Part shown: positions 24,471-33,690 of the stretch, piece after piece
Numbering within the stretch: position 1 is the stretch's first letter
How the letters are laid out: each line of letters starts with the position of its first letter
Assembly (NCBI GenBank): GCA_023665505.1
Contig: JAMPDU010000014.1
Span: 1 to 37,991, forward strand
Direction: 5' to 3'
DNA: 37,991 nt
From: Ruminococcus sp.
Lineage (GTDB): Bacteria; Bacillota; Clostridia; Oscillospirales; Ruminococcaceae
Notes under the pieces: model-generated
The model's input: the letters and a program-made list of their open reading frames with translations, nothing else
Told to the model about the DNA's origin: nothing
Database searches by the model: none
Program-made: the position numbers and the translations under genes

Positions 24471-24495
24471 TGTCTGTCAGCTGTACACTGTTCTA
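24471..24495 (-). repeat. Short 7-nt array after ftsW
   Basis: Reading on the minus strand from the ftsW TAG: AACAGT, GTACAGC, TGACAGA. It is the same TGACAGT/GTACAGT family as after infB. Confidence 0.5.
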
Positions 24496-25731
24496 CGTTT
24501 CGATTATGGATTGCCGCGAAATGTTGAGAATTATTCCCATTTGTACCAATTGCATTATAAGCGCAGTTCCGCCGTAGCTGAAAAAGGGCAGGGACACGCC
24601 CGTATTGGGGATTGTGTTGGTTACAACCGCGATGTTCAGCAGCGCCTGCAAGCCGATTTGGACGGTAAGTCCCACCGCAAGCATCATGCCGAATTTGTCG
24701 GGGGCTTTGGAGGCGATGTACATTCCCCTGAAGATAAACAGCAGGAAGAGGATTATTACCGTTACCGCGCCGATAAAGCCAAGCTCCTCGCAGACCACGG
24801 CGAAAACAAAGTCGTTCTGCGCCTCGGGGAGGTACAGAAACTTCTGCCGCGAATTGCCCAGTCCCAGACCGAAAACGCCCCCCGAGCCGATTGCTATAAG
24901 GCTGTTGCGGGTTTGCCAGGTTGCGCTTTGACTGGTGTTTTCGTTGAAAGGGTCTGTCCAGGAGAGTATGCGGTTTTCAAAATAGTTTACGCCCTCAACT
25001 TCGATAAGCACGAATATTGCCGCCGCCAGCGCAAGCAGGGCAAGCACGCCCAGTATGAACAGGTGCTTGAACCGCGAACCGCCCACAAACATCATTATTA
25101 CGCCGATTGCGCAGATTATGATAGTTCCCGAGAGGTGGGTTTCTTTAAGCATAAGGGCGGCGACAATTCCCAGAAAAAGCATATAGGGGACTATGCCGTA
25201 TTTGAAATATTTCATTTTGGTATAATTTACCGAAATCAGGTAGGCGAAGAGGATTATTATGGAAAGTTTCATAAGTTCCGAGGGCTGGAAAACGGGCAGC
25301 CCCGGGAATTTTACCCAACGCCATGAGCCTGTGCCGTTGTCGAATTTGAAAGGTCCAACAAGGCATAGTATGAGCAGGACTATACACACGGCGTAAAATC
25401 CGTAGGCGATAATGGGTTTGCGCAGCCAATGGTAGTCGAAAAAGGAGGCGAAAAACATTCCCACAAGACCGACAGCCGCCATTATAAGCTGGTGGCGGAC
25501 GTAGTTCGTGCCTGTGCCGCTTTTGGCGATTGCCCATGCGTACCCTGCCGAGAACATCATAATTATGCCCATAACGAGCAGTATCATTATTATCAGGAAA
25601 AAGGGGAAGTCCATAGGTCCGGTGGCAATTTTTTCCTTATAGCCCCGGGACGTGCCTGTGGCGGTTATTTGCTTTCGCCGCTCTTCGCGGGGGTCGCTCC
25701 CCTTGGGTACGGCGTTTGAAATGTTTTGCAT
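24493..25731 (-). CDS. ftsW: SEDS glycosyltransferase FtsW/SpoVE
   Basis: A 412-residue SEDS-family protein, a polymerase of lipid II into septal glycan strands that works with a class B PBP. About ten membrane helices follow a 40-residue basic cytoplasmic start. The key Asp is in LSWTDPF, and the motifs TGSWRWVKFPGLPVFQPSE, EAQNDFVFAVVCEELG and LPFFSYGGTALI are intact. The ribosome site AGGAGTGA is the end of a 7-nt array and lies 12 nt before ATG, a long spacing. SpoVE and FtsW cannot be separated by sequence here. murD, often before ftsW, is absent. Confidence 0.95.
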   Translation of the reverse strand: MQNISNAVPKGSDPREERRKQITATGTSRGYKEKIATGPMDFPFFLIIMILLVMGIIMMFSAGYAWAIAKSGTGTNYVRHQLIMAAVGLVGMFFASFFDYHWLRKPIIAYGFYAVCIVLLILCLVGPFKFDNGTGSWRWVKFPGLPVFQPSELMKLSIIILFAYLISVNYTKMKYFKYGIVPYMLFLGIVAALMLKETHLSGTIIICAIGVIMMFVGGSRFKHLFILGVLALLALAAAIFVLIEVEGVNYFENRILSWTDPFNENTSQSATWQTRNSLIAIGSGGVFGLGLGNSRQKFLYLPEAQNDFVFAVVCEELGFIGAVTVIILFLLFIFRGMYIASKAPDKFGMMLAVGLTVQIGLQALLNIAVVTNTIPNTGVSLPFFSYGGTALIMQLVQMGIILNISRQSIIET

Positions 25732-25743
25732 TTTATATAATCA

Positions 25744-25783
25744 CTCCTTTCAGAGGTTAGAGGTTAGAGGATAGAGGTTAGAA
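25744..25783 (-). repeat. 7-nt tandem array between mraY and ftsW
   Basis: On the minus strand TTCTAAC, CTCTATC, CTCTAAC, CTCTAAC, CTCTGAA then AGGAG. It matches the truB-ribF array at all but two of the 35 unit positions, and again ends in the ribosome site of the next gene. Confidence 0.85.
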
Positions 25784-25787
25784 TTTT

Positions 25788-26801
25788 TCAAAATAAATTA
25801 TAAATGAGGTTTGCGGCTATTCCCGCGATTAGGGCGGCTATTGAAAAGGTTATTACTATTTTGTACTCCGAAAAGCCGCAAAGCTCGAAGTGGTGGTGTA
25901 TGGGGGACATTTTGAAAAGCCTTTTCCCCTTTGTGGCTTTGAAGTAGCAGACTTGTATCACCACCGACAGAGCCTCTAAAATGTAAATTATTCCCACAAG
26001 GGCAAGCAGAAGATGCCGGTGCGTGGCAAAGCCTATGGCGCAGATACTTCCGCCCAAAAACATCGAGCCTGTGTCCCCCATGAAAACTTTCGCGGGGTGC
26101 AGATTCCAGACGAGAAAGCCGAGGCAGCCTCCCGCCAAAGCCATGGAGAATATGGAGTACTCCCAAAGTCCCATGGCGGAGCAGAGCATTACAAAGGACA
26201 GGGCGGCGATAACGGTTACAGAGCCGCAAAGTCCGTCTATGCCGTCGGTGAGGTTCACGGCGTTGGTGAGGAAAATCAGGTACAGCACCATTATGGGGTA
26301 GTATACTATGCCGAAGTCAACGTCCCCGAAAAAGGGGAAAGTTATGGCGGTTGAGCGGTCACCCAGCAGGTACAGCACGTACAGAAAAGCCGCGCTTAAG
26401 ATAAACTGCATAATCATTTTCTGCTTAGCTTTAAGACCCAAATTCTGCTTTTTCACGGCTTTGATGTAGTCGTCGATAAAGCCTATGCCGCCGTTTAAAA
26501 GCGCGAAAGCAAGTCCCGCCAAAAGCCTGTACAAACCCGTATTGTCGGGAACGGCGGTAATATTGGCTTTACCGAAACGGTAGAGGGCGTACCCCAAAGC
26601 GGCGGCGATGAGAGTGCCGATAATGAACATAAAGCCGCCCATCATGGGAGTGCCCTGCTTGCTTTTGTGCCAGGCGGGACCTTTTTCATATATAGTTTGA
26701 CCGAAATGTATTTTTTTAAGCAGGGGAATGAGAAAAATTCCCGTAACCGCCGATACGGCGAAAGCTGTCAGGGCGACAACCGTGTTAATCCAAAATGGCA
26801 T
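25788..26801 (-). CDS. mraY: Phospho-N-acetylmuramoyl-pentapeptide transferase
   Basis: A 337-residue membrane enzyme that moves phospho-MurNAc-pentapeptide to undecaprenyl phosphate, forming lipid I. About ten helices; the Asp pair GFIDDYIK, the NAVNLTDGIDGL motif, the active-site region MGDTGSMFLGG and the HHHFEL loop are all present. AAAGGAG lies 8 nt before ATG. The upstream gap to murE/murF holds palindrome copy 3, and the downstream gap to ftsW a 7-nt array. Confidence 0.97.
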   Translation of the reverse strand: MPFWINTVVALTAFAVSAVTGIFLIPLLKKIHFGQTIYEKGPAWHKSKQGTPMMGGFMFIIGTLIAAALGYALYRFGKANITAVPDNTGLYRLLAGLAFALLNGGIGFIDDYIKAVKKQNLGLKAKQKMIMQFILSAAFLYVLYLLGDRSTAITFPFFGDVDFGIVYYPIMVLYLIFLTNAVNLTDGIDGLCGSVTVIAALSFVMLCSAMGLWEYSIFSMALAGGCLGFLVWNLHPAKVFMGDTGSMFLGGSICAIGFATHRHLLLALVGIIYILEALSVVIQVCYFKATKGKRLFKMSPIHHHFELCGFSEYKIVITFSIAALIAGIAANLIYNLF

Positions 26802-26827
26802 AAAATCTCCTTTGTAATTTCAATTTC

Positions 26828-26914
26828 GTAGGGCGAGGGCGTGCCAATACAGGCTGCTCCCGCCTAATTGACATACGCGTTTATCCATAGGCGGGAGCAA
26901 GCCCTCGCCCTACA
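26828..26914. repeat. Palindromic intergenic element, copy 3 (murE/F-mraY)
   Basis: GTAGGGCGAGGGC (26828-26840) and GCCCTCGCCCTAC (26901-26913) are exact inverse complements. Both arms carry an A/T change against copy 1 (GGGCGGGGGC), so the pairing is kept. The left arm also has a short insertion (GTGCCAATACAGGC) before GCTCCCGCCT. Confidence 0.85.
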
Positions 26915-26942
26915 TATTTAATTTTTCAGCGATATAAATTTT

Positions 26943-29828
26943 TTAACAATCCTTATAAAATTCGTCTATGATTTGCTCCATGTGTATGCCGCGGCTGGCT
27001 TTGAAAAGTACCACGTCTCCCGGCTTAAGCTTGTATTTGAGGAAGTTCAGCACCATTTTTTTGTCCTCGGAGCAGCCCGAGTGCATACCCAGCTCGTCGG
27101 CGCGCTGGGCGATGTATTTCGCGTCGTTGCCGTAGCAGACGAGCAAATCCACCTTTTTCATTACCACGTACTCGCCCACTTTGCGGTGCAATTCGGGGGA
27201 CTGTTCTCCCAGTTCAAGCATATCGCCCAGAACGGCAACTCGTCTGCCGCCCTCTTGGGGCTGTATCTCGCAGAGCACGTCTATGGCTGCCTCCATTGAT
27301 GTGGGGGAGGCGTTGTAGCAGTCGATGATAACGGTCTGTCCGCCCCGCTTGGTAATGTTCTGCCGCAGGTTGTCGGGCTGGAAACCGCTGAGCATTTCCG
27401 CCGCGGCAACGGGGTCGCAGCCTGCGTGTACGGCAACGGCTATTGCCGCCAAAGCGTTGTAGATATTATGCCTGCCGAGGCAGTAGAGGGTTACGTCGCA
27501 GACAATTTCGCCGTCTTTGCGGACGTTGAAGTATATTCTGTCGTCACGGACGTCAACCTCGGTGGCGCGGTAGTTTGCTTTTTCATTGTCGATGCCGAAC
27601 GTGATTACCTCCCGGTAGCCGTCGTACTCTTTCTGAATGGGGGCAAGCATGTCGTCGTCGCAGTTGACGATGAGGGGGGCTTTTTTGTCCGCGCCTTTGA
27701 TGATTTCCATTTTTGCCTCGAGGATACCCTCCCGCGAGCCGAGCTTTTCCATGTGGGAATAGCCGATATTGGTTATTACGCAGACGTTGGGGTGGGAAGT
27801 CCGTGAAAGCCGCTCTATCTCGCCGAAGTCGGACATGCCCATTTCAAAAACCGCCGCGGAACAGGTGCTGTTCATCTTAAAGATTGTGAAAGGCAAGCCT
27901 ATTTCGTTGTTGTGGTTGCCCTCGGTTTTGCAGACGCTGTGCTTGCTGGACAGTGCCAGAGCTATCATTTCTTTGGTGGTGGTTTTGCCCACGCTGCCCG
28001 TCACGCCCACGACTATGGGACTGAATTTCATTCTGAAATAGCGGGCGAGGTCGAGGATTGTTTTCCGCACGCTTTTTACCACGATGTGGGGCAGTTCGGC
28101 GAGGTTTTTTTCGGAGATGACGAGCATTGCTCCGTCGCGTACCGCCTGGGCGGCGAAGTCGTGACCGTCGAAACGCTCGCCTTTAATGGCAAAGAATACG
28201 CCTCCCTGAACCGCGCCGCGGGTGTCGGAGAAAAAGCTCGATACGGGAATGCGCCTGTCGAAATTTCGGATATTGTAGGGTTTGCCGCCTGTGATGTCCA
28301 TAATCTCGTTTATGGAGAGGTACTCGAAATATTCGGGGTCGAAACGCTTGCGGACATAGCTTTTCATTACCTCGGCGACTATCTGCCGCTCGTCAAATGG
28401 GACGTGCACGCCGTCCTTGAGGATTTGGTAGTCCTCGTGACCTTTGCCCGCGAGGACGATAATGTCGTCCTTTTCGGCGATTGTTATGGCGCGGCGGATT
28501 GCCGCTTTACGGTCGGTAATTCGGATATAGGGCTTTTCGTGGGAAAGTCCGCCGATGATGTCGTTAATAATATCTTCGGGGTTTTCGTTGCGGGGGTTGT
28601 CGGAAGTTATTACAAGCAGGTCGGCGTACTTTTCCGCGGCGGCAGCCATAAGGGGGCGTTTGGTCTTGTCCCTGTCGCCGCCGCAGCCGAAGAGGCAGAT
28701 TAGTCTGCCCGCGCAGTTTTCCTTGATATTTTTCAGGACGTTTTCGATTGCGTCGGGGGAGTGGGCGTAGTCGCAGATTACGGTGAAGTCCTTGCCTGTG
28801 GGTATAAACTCGCACCTGCCCCGAACGCCCTTGAATGAGCCTAAAGTCATGGTTACTGAATTAATTCCCAAACTTAATTTTAAGCAGGCGGCGACAGCCT
28901 GTACGGCGTTGGCGACGTTGTATTCCCCCATCATATTTATTGAAAACGGGTAGCTTTTTTGAGAAATGTTCACCCAAAACTTTGTCGCGCCTTTTGCGAA
29001 TTTGATGTTGCTGCCCGTGACGTCGGCTTTCTGACCGCCGATTGAGCAGGAGATGCGTTCCACGTCGGTTCTGCCCGCAAGCTCGTCGTAAAGGCGCATG
29101 CCGTATTTATCGTCGATGTTGATAATGGCGGTTTCGCAGTGGTCGGTGAAAAGTTTTTTCTTTGCCTCATAGTAGCTTTCCATATCGCCGTGGTAGTCCA
29201 AATGGTCTTGGGTAAGATTGGTAAAAACGCCTATGCGGAATTTCGCCGGACCTATGCGGTTCTGGGCGAGGGCGAAAGAGGAGACCTCCATAACCACGGT
29301 GTCGCAGCCGCTTTTCGCCATATCGTAAAAGAGCTTGTAAAGCTCGTAGGCGCGGGGGGTGGTGGGGGTTGAGCCGTCCGTTGCGACGGGTTTGCCGCCT
29401 ATGGTTGTACCCGTTGTGCCGATAAAGCCGACACGGTGTCCCTTGCGTTCCAAAACCTCTTTAATCATGGAGGCGAGGGTGGTTTTGCCGTTTGTGCCCG
29501 TAACGCCCACAAGTTTCATACGCCGCTCGGGGTGGTTGAACCATGTTGCGCAGAGGTGTCCGTAAAAATCCCGGGTATCCTTGACGATGATTTGCTCGTC
29601 AAGTCCCAAATCGTATTCGCCCACAACGCAGAGCGCGCCTTTTTTCAGCATATCCTCGGCGGCGTCGTGTCCGTCGAATTTAGTGCCCTTTATGCAGACG
29701 AACACAAACCCCGGGGCGACCTCCTCGGTGTTGTCGGTAATTCCCTCGACAGGGGCTTTCATATTGCTTATAAAGGTTTCGACAGCCGCGCCGTTCGCCG
29801 CCTCGTTAATAAGTTCGTCAAGTCTCAT
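26943..29828 (-). CDS. murE-murF: MurE-MurF fusion ligase
   Basis: One unbroken 961-residue frame holds two complete Mur ligases, which add the third residue and then D-Ala-D-Ala to the UDP-MurNAc peptide. The MurE half (1 to about 491, about 28355-29828) has the ATP loop [10 protein letters not shown] (108-117), SSFALAQNR, and DNPR (410-413), the signature of enzymes adding meso-diaminopimelate. The MurF half (about 500-961) has its own N-terminal domain (KGERFDGHD), ATP loop [11 protein letters not shown] (608-618), [12 protein letters not shown] and [10 protein letters not shown]. The joint is a short charged stretch around 490-502. Separate genes are usual in Clostridia; MurE-MurF fusions are known in Bordetella. 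It may pass the tripeptide product from one site to the next. Confidence 0.95.
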   Translation of the reverse strand: MRLDELINEAANGAAVETFISNMKAPVEGITDNTEEVAPGFVFVCIKGTKFDGHDAAEDMLKKGALCVVGEYDLGLDEQIIVKDTRDFYGHLCATWFNHPERRMKLVGVTGTNGKTTLASMIKEVLERKGHRVGFIGTTGTTIGGKPVATDGSTPTTPRAYELYKLFYDMAKSGCDTVVMEVSSFALAQNRIGPAKFRIGVFTNLTQDHLDYHGDMESYYEAKKKLFTDHCETAIINIDDKYGMRLYDELAGRTDVERISCSIGGQKADVTGSNIKFAKGATKFWVNISQKSYPFSINMMGEYNVANAVQAVAACLKLSLGINSVTMTLGSFKGVRGRCEFIPTGKDFTVICDYAHSPDAIENVLKNIKENCAGRLICLFGCGGDRDKTKRPLMAAAAEKYADLLVITSDNPRNENPEDIINDIIGGLSHEKPYIRITDRKAAIRRAITIAEKDDIIVLAGKGHEDYQILKDGVHVPFDERQIVAEVMKSYVRKRFDPEYFEYLSINEIMDITGGKPYNIRNFDRRIPVSSFFSDTRGAVQGGVFFAIKGERFDGHDFAAQAVRDGAMLVISEKNLAELPHIVVKSVRKTILDLARYFRMKFSPIVVGVTGSVGKTTTKEMIALALSSKHSVCKTEGNHNNEIGLPFTIFKMNSTCSAAVFEMGMSDFGEIERLSRTSHPNVCVITNIGYSHMEKLGSREGILEAKMEIIKGADKKAPLIVNCDDDMLAPIQKEYDGYREVITFGIDNEKANYRATEVDVRDDRIYFNVRKDGEIVCDVTLYCLGRHNIYNALAAIAVAVHAGCDPVAAAEMLSGFQPDNLRQNITKRGGQTVIIDCYNASPTSMEAAIDVLCEIQPQEGGRRVAVLGDMLELGEQSPELHRKVGEYVVMKKVDLLVCYGNDAKYIAQRADELGMHSGCSEDKKMVLNFLKYKLKPGDVVLFKASRGIHMEQIIDEFYKDC

Positions 29829-29852
29829 TTAAGTCAGTCCTTTCTATATGAA

Positions 29853-32162
29853 TTAGCCTTGGTCTTTGGTTACAAAAATTACCTCGATGATTGTGCCCAC
29901 GGGGACTTCGTCCCCCTCGGCGTAATTTTGGCTGTAGGCTACCGCCCCCGCTTGGTTGGACGCTCCGTCGCCCACTTTGAAATTCAAATTCGCGTTTGTG
30001 AGTATGGTGTTTACCTCGGACAGGCTGCGCCCGATGATGTTGGGCACGGTGGTGTACTCGGTTTCATAGCCCTCATCGGTGTAGAGTATTACCTTGCCGT
30101 TTCGCGGCACTTGGCTGCCCCGCACGGGGACTTGCGCGGTAACTTTATCGCCGTCGCCGATGACGGTAACCTGAAGTCCCTGAGTTTCCAGAGTTTCCTT
30201 GGCGATTGAAACGCTTTCGCCCTCGACGGAGGGGAGGGTTACGCCCAAAGAGTCAAGTTCCTCCTGCGTGTACTCGGGGTAGTAGCCGAGGTACGGCAGA
30301 GCCTCTTTAAGGGTATTTACAACTGCGGGGACGGCAACAACGCTGCCGTAGTACATAAGCGCGCCGTTTTGGTCTTTCGCGGTGGGCTGGTCGAGCATGA
30401 CAAGCATGATTATTTCGGGGTCGTCGGCGGGAGCGAAAGCGCAGTATGAGGGTACGTACAAATCCTCGTTGCCCGTTTTTAAAATAAGGTCCTGCTTTTG
30501 GGAAGTACCCGACTTGCCGCCGATGTTGTAGCCCTTTATGTAGGCGTTTGAGCCGCCCTTTGTGTTTACCACGCTTTCGAGGACTTCCCGCATCATGGCG
30601 GAGGTTTCCTCGGAGATAACCTGCCGCTTTATGGACGGCTCGGTGGTTTTTACGATATTTCCGTTGGGGTCGACGATTTTGCTCACCACGTACGGCGTAA
30701 CGAGATACCCGCCGTTCACAACCGCGGCGTATGCCGTTATCATCTGAATGGGGGTAACGGTGTTGGTTTGTCCGAATGAGCTTGAGGCAAGCTCTACGGG
30801 ACCTTTTTCGCTGGTGTTGGTGTAAATGCTGTCCGCCTCGCCGGGGAGGTCTATGCCCGTCCTTTCGGTAAAGCCGAAAGCTTTGAAGTACTCGAAAAAT
30901 TTATCCTTGCCCAGTCTTTGTCCGATTTGAATGAAAGCGGGGTTGCAGGAATTCGTCATGGCGGTGGTGAAGTCCTGCGTGCCGTGGGAGTAGGACGCCC
31001 AGCAGCCGAAAGGTATGTCCGCCACCTGCATAACGCCGCCGCAGTCAAAGGTGGAGTTAAGGGAAATGGCTTTTTCCTCCAAAGCGGCTGAACCTGTCAC
31101 AACCTTGAAAACAGAGCCGGGGTAATAGAGTTCTGAAACCGCTTTGTTTTTCCATTGCTGCTCGCGTTTGGCGGCGTACTGTTCGTTGTACTCTTCCTCG
31201 TCAACAATGCCTGAAAGATAGCTTGCGGCGTTGGCGTCGTAAATAGAGTTCTTATCGTTCAAATCGTACCCCGGCACTGTTGCCATTGCGTAAATTGCGC
31301 CCGTCTTTGCGTTCATCATTATGGCGCAGGCGCGTTCCGCAGGCTGGTGAGCCTGCACCTGTTGGGTGAGGTACTTTTCAACATAGTATTGCAAGGTCAT
31401 ATCTATAGTCAGGTAGACGGAGTTGCCGTCTTGGGACTCGTACATTTTGTCGTTTTTGTAGGGCATTTCGTTGCCGTATCCGTCGCGGGCGGAGATGATT
31501 TTGCCGTCAACGCCCTTGAGGTATTCGTTGTAGTAGGATTCCACCCCGTAAACGCCGTCGCCGTCAAAGTTGGTAAAGCCTATTACCGAGGCGGCAAGCT
31601 CCGCTTGGGGGTAGTACCGCTTGGTGTCAAGCTCGGGGTAGATAAGGTCGCCCAAATTTTCCTCGGCGGCGCGTTCCATAATTTTGTCGTAGACGGGCTT
31701 TTCTATGGACTTGGCAATCTGCGCCCACTGCTGGGTGTTGCTGCCGTCGGTTTTAAGCTTGCCCACAACGAAGTCATAGGTAACGTTAAGCTCCTCGCTT
31801 AAAATAGTTGCGGCGGCGTCCACCATACGCTTGGATTCGAGTACGGTTTCGCCGTCCTCCGCCGCGCCGCTTTTTTCCTCGGCGACTTGCTGCTCGTAAA
31901 CTCTGCGGGGGTTTACGCAAATAGAGTACACCGTCGCCGACTGGGCGAGAATTTTGCCGTTCGTATCAAAAATGCTGCCCCTGTTAGCCTTGACGGTGGT
32001 GCTTTTGAACTGGTTTTCGTTTGCCATTGCCTGATACTTGTTATTCTCGGTGACGGAGGTTTTGAAAAGGCTGACGATTATCCACCCCGCAAACGCCAAA
32101 AAAACAGGCAGTATGAAAAGATTGAGCCTAATCCTCATTTTATTTGTTGGCTGATAGGACAT
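29853..32162 (-). CDS. Class B penicillin-binding protein with PASTA domains (FtsI/SpoVD type)
   Basis: A 769-residue transpeptidase cross-linking septal or spore peptidoglycan. One membrane anchor (about 12-33) is followed by the PBP dimer domain (RGSIFDTNGKILA, 61-73), the transpeptidase domain with SxxK S350VFK353, SxN S405CN and KSGT (550-553), and two C-terminal PASTA domains (about 635-700 and 703-768). Two PASTA repeats are seen in PBP2x of streptococci and PBP2B of B. subtilis; SpoVD has one. GAGGAGG lies before ATG. It sits between ftsL and murE/F as division PBPs do. FtsI and SpoVD roles cannot be separated from sequence. Confidence 0.93.
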   Translation of the reverse strand: MSYQPTNKMRIRLNLFILPVFLAFAGWIIVSLFKTSVTENNKYQAMANENQFKSTTVKANRGSIFDTNGKILAQSATVYSICVNPRRVYEQQVAEEKSGAAEDGETVLESKRMVDAAATILSEELNVTYDFVVGKLKTDGSNTQQWAQIAKSIEKPVYDKIMERAAEENLGDLIYPELDTKRYYPQAELAASVIGFTNFDGDGVYGVESYYNEYLKGVDGKIISARDGYGNEMPYKNDKMYESQDGNSVYLTIDMTLQYYVEKYLTQQVQAHQPAERACAIMMNAKTGAIYAMATVPGYDLNDKNSIYDANAASYLSGIVDEEEYNEQYAAKREQQWKNKAVSELYYPGSVFKVVTGSAALEEKAISLNSTFDCGGVMQVADIPFGCWASYSHGTQDFTTAMTNSCNPAFIQIGQRLGKDKFFEYFKAFGFTERTGIDLPGEADSIYTNTSEKGPVELASSSFGQTNTVTPIQMITAYAAVVNGGYLVTPYVVSKIVDPNGNIVKTTEPSIKRQVISEETSAMMREVLESVVNTKGGSNAYIKGYNIGGKSGTSQKQDLILKTGNEDLYVPSYCAFAPADDPEIIMLVMLDQPTAKDQNGALMYYGSVVAVPAVVNTLKEALPYLGYYPEYTQEELDSLGVTLPSVEGESVSIAKETLETQGLQVTVIGDGDKVTAQVPVRGSQVPRNGKVILYTDEGYETEYTTVPNIIGRSLSEVNTILTNANLNFKVGDGASNQAGAVAYSQNYAEGDEVPVGTIIEVIFVTKDQG

Positions 32163-32195
32163 TCCCGTCCTCCTCTCCTATTGACGAAAGAAATT

Positions 32196-32239
32196 TAAGA
32201 GGCAAGAGGCAAGATTTCACTTGCTCCGACAATCTTGCC
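32196..32239 (-). repeat. Hairpin and 7-nt array between ftsL and the PBP gene
   Basis: On the minus strand GGCAAGATT (32239-32231) pairs with AATCTTGCC (32216-32208) over a 14-nt loop that contains TCGGAGCAA, the same 9-mer found in the infB-rbfA loop. The 3' arm continues as 7-nt units AATCTTG, CCTCTTG, CCTCTTA, towards the ribosome site. Confidence 0.75.
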
Positions 32240-32262
32240 CCCGCTTATTAATTCTTATTTTG

Positions 32263-32724
32263 TCAGCCTCTGATATATTCCAAAAAGTCGGTGAAAGCGT
32301 GTTTTATGCGGACAAAAATATTGTCCTCGGTTTCGGGAATGTCCACAACGCTGCCGTTTGAAATGCTGACGTATTCTATCTGGGATTTATCCAGTTTCTG
32401 CATGCCCAAAACGTCCTCGACGTAGGTTTCAACCGACTTAAGGGCGGTTTTTTCCTCCAGCTCGGAGCGCATGCGGGCGTTTTCGCTGTTAAGCATTTCC
32501 ACATATTGGGTTTGCTCTCTTATTTCCGCGTGAATGGACGCCTCCTCCACTTTTCCGTAGATAACCGCGCCCAAAAGTATTCCTATTGCCGCCGCAAGTA
32601 CGAACATAACGGGAACAGAACCCGTATTTTCGGCTCTGCGCCTGTGGATACGGATTTTCGGCGTTTTGTCGGGAGCAACGTCCTCATATTTTGTAAGGTC
32701 ATACGCAAGATTATTGTTACTCAT
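32263..32724 (-). CDS. ftsL: FtsL-like division protein
   Basis: A 153-residue bitopic protein: basic cytoplasmic part with KIRIHRRRAE, one membrane helix (about 37-57), then a heptad-type coiled coil (about 60-95) with EEASIHAEIREQTQYVEMLNSENARM, then VETYVEDVLGMQKLDKSQIEYV. This is the layout of FtsL/DivIC septum proteins, which pair with FtsB/DivIC and FtsQ. Sequence alone is weak in this family; the place between rsmH and the PBP gene decides the name. Confidence 0.85.
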   Translation of the reverse strand: MSNNNLAYDLTKYEDVAPDKTPKIRIHRRRAENTGSVPVMFVLAAAIGILLGAVIYGKVEEASIHAEIREQTQYVEMLNSENARMRSELEEKTALKSVETYVEDVLGMQKLDKSQIEYVSISNGSVVDIPETEDNIFVRIKHAFTDFLEYIRG

Positions 32725-32744
32725 TTGCTCACCGTTTTCCTTTC

Positions 32745-33674
32745 CTAAATTTTTTCTATAATCCTAAGTTTTGCGCTCCTGCTCCTGTTATTTATTTCCA
32801 GTTCTTCGGGGGAGGCAATAATCGGTTTCCTGTTCACAAGTTTTCCCTCGGGGGTACGTCCGCAGACGCATTGGGGAAAATCCGGGGGACATACGCAGCC
32901 TTTGCAAAAGCCCGCGAAACGCTGTTTTACAATTCTGTCCTCCAAAGAATGGAAAGTTATCACGCAAAGCCGTCCGCCGCTTTTAAGCATGCCGAAAGCC
33001 TCGTCAAGACCTTTCTCCAAGTGGTCGAACTCTTGATTTACCGCTATGCGCAGCGCCTGAAAGGTTTTTTTGCAGGGGTTTTTCTCCCTTTTGAACTTTG
33101 CGGGGACTGCCTCGCCGATAATTTCCGCAAGCTGCGAAGTGGTCTCGATAGGCTTTTCGGCGCGGCGTTTTACTGTCAGTTCCGCGATTTTCCTGCTGAA
33201 TTTTTCCTCGCCGTACTCAAACATTATGCGGGCAAGTTCCTCCTGAGAAAGCGTATTCACAAGGTCGGCTGCCGTCCTGCCCTCCCCCGACATTCGCATA
33301 TCGAGGGGCGCGTCGCCGTGGTAGGAGAAACCCCGTTCCGGCGTGTCAAGCTGGTGGGAGGACACCCCCAAATCAAGGAGAATTCCGTCCGCCGAGGAGA
33401 TATTTTCCCGGTCGGCAAGGGTGCGTATATCGGAATAATTTCCAAGAATTACCTTAGCATTAAGTCCCGCAAGACGCTCGGTTGCCGCCGCAACGGCACT
33501 GGGGTCGCGGTCGATGCCCAAAAGCCTGCCGCCCGTGAGACGTTTTGCGATTTCGAGGGAATGTCCCCCGCCGCCGCATGTGCCGTCGATGTAAACGCCC
33601 TCGGGGTTGATGTTCAGCCCCGCAACGGTTTCCGCAAGCAGGACGGGCGTGTGGGAAAAGTTAATTTTTTCCAA
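32745..33674 (-). CDS. rsmH: 16S rRNA (cytosine(1402)-N(4))-methyltransferase RsmH
   Basis: A 309-residue Rossmann methyltransferase (MraW) modifying C1402 in the decoding centre. It has the AdoMet motif YIDGTCGGGGHSLEIAKRL, GILLDLGVSSHQLD, ERGFSYHGDAPLDMRM, and the CITFHSLEDRIVK motif. The only start that gives the normal N-terminus (EKINFSHTPVLL) is TTG at 33674, with AGAGGA 5 nt upstream. A Cys cluster (FCKGCVCPPDFPQCVCG) replaces the shorter linker of E. coli, as in other Firmicutes. The gap to mraZ is 16 nt. Confidence 0.96.
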   Translation of the reverse strand: MEKINFSHTPVLLAETVAGLNINPEGVYIDGTCGGGGHSLEIAKRLTGGRLLGIDRDPSAVAAATERLAGLNAKVILGNYSDIRTLADRENISSADGILLDLGVSSHQLDTPERGFSYHGDAPLDMRMSGEGRTAADLVNTLSQEELARIMFEYGEEKFSRKIAELTVKRRAEKPIETTSQLAEIIGEAVPAKFKREKNPCKKTFQALRIAVNQEFDHLEKGLDEAFGMLKSGGRLCVITFHSLEDRIVKQRFAGFCKGCVCPPDFPQCVCGRTPEGKLVNRKPIIASPEELEINNRSRSAKLRIIEKI

Positions 33675-33690
33675 TTTTATCCTCTATTCT

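Noticed and set aside
27912..28703. A 263-residue plus-strand frame opposite murE/murF, and similar ones opposite murG (23400-24188) and nusA/rnpM (5194-5976)
   Set aside because: Antisense shadows of well-conserved genes in a G/C-rich third-position code; no domain or start signal.
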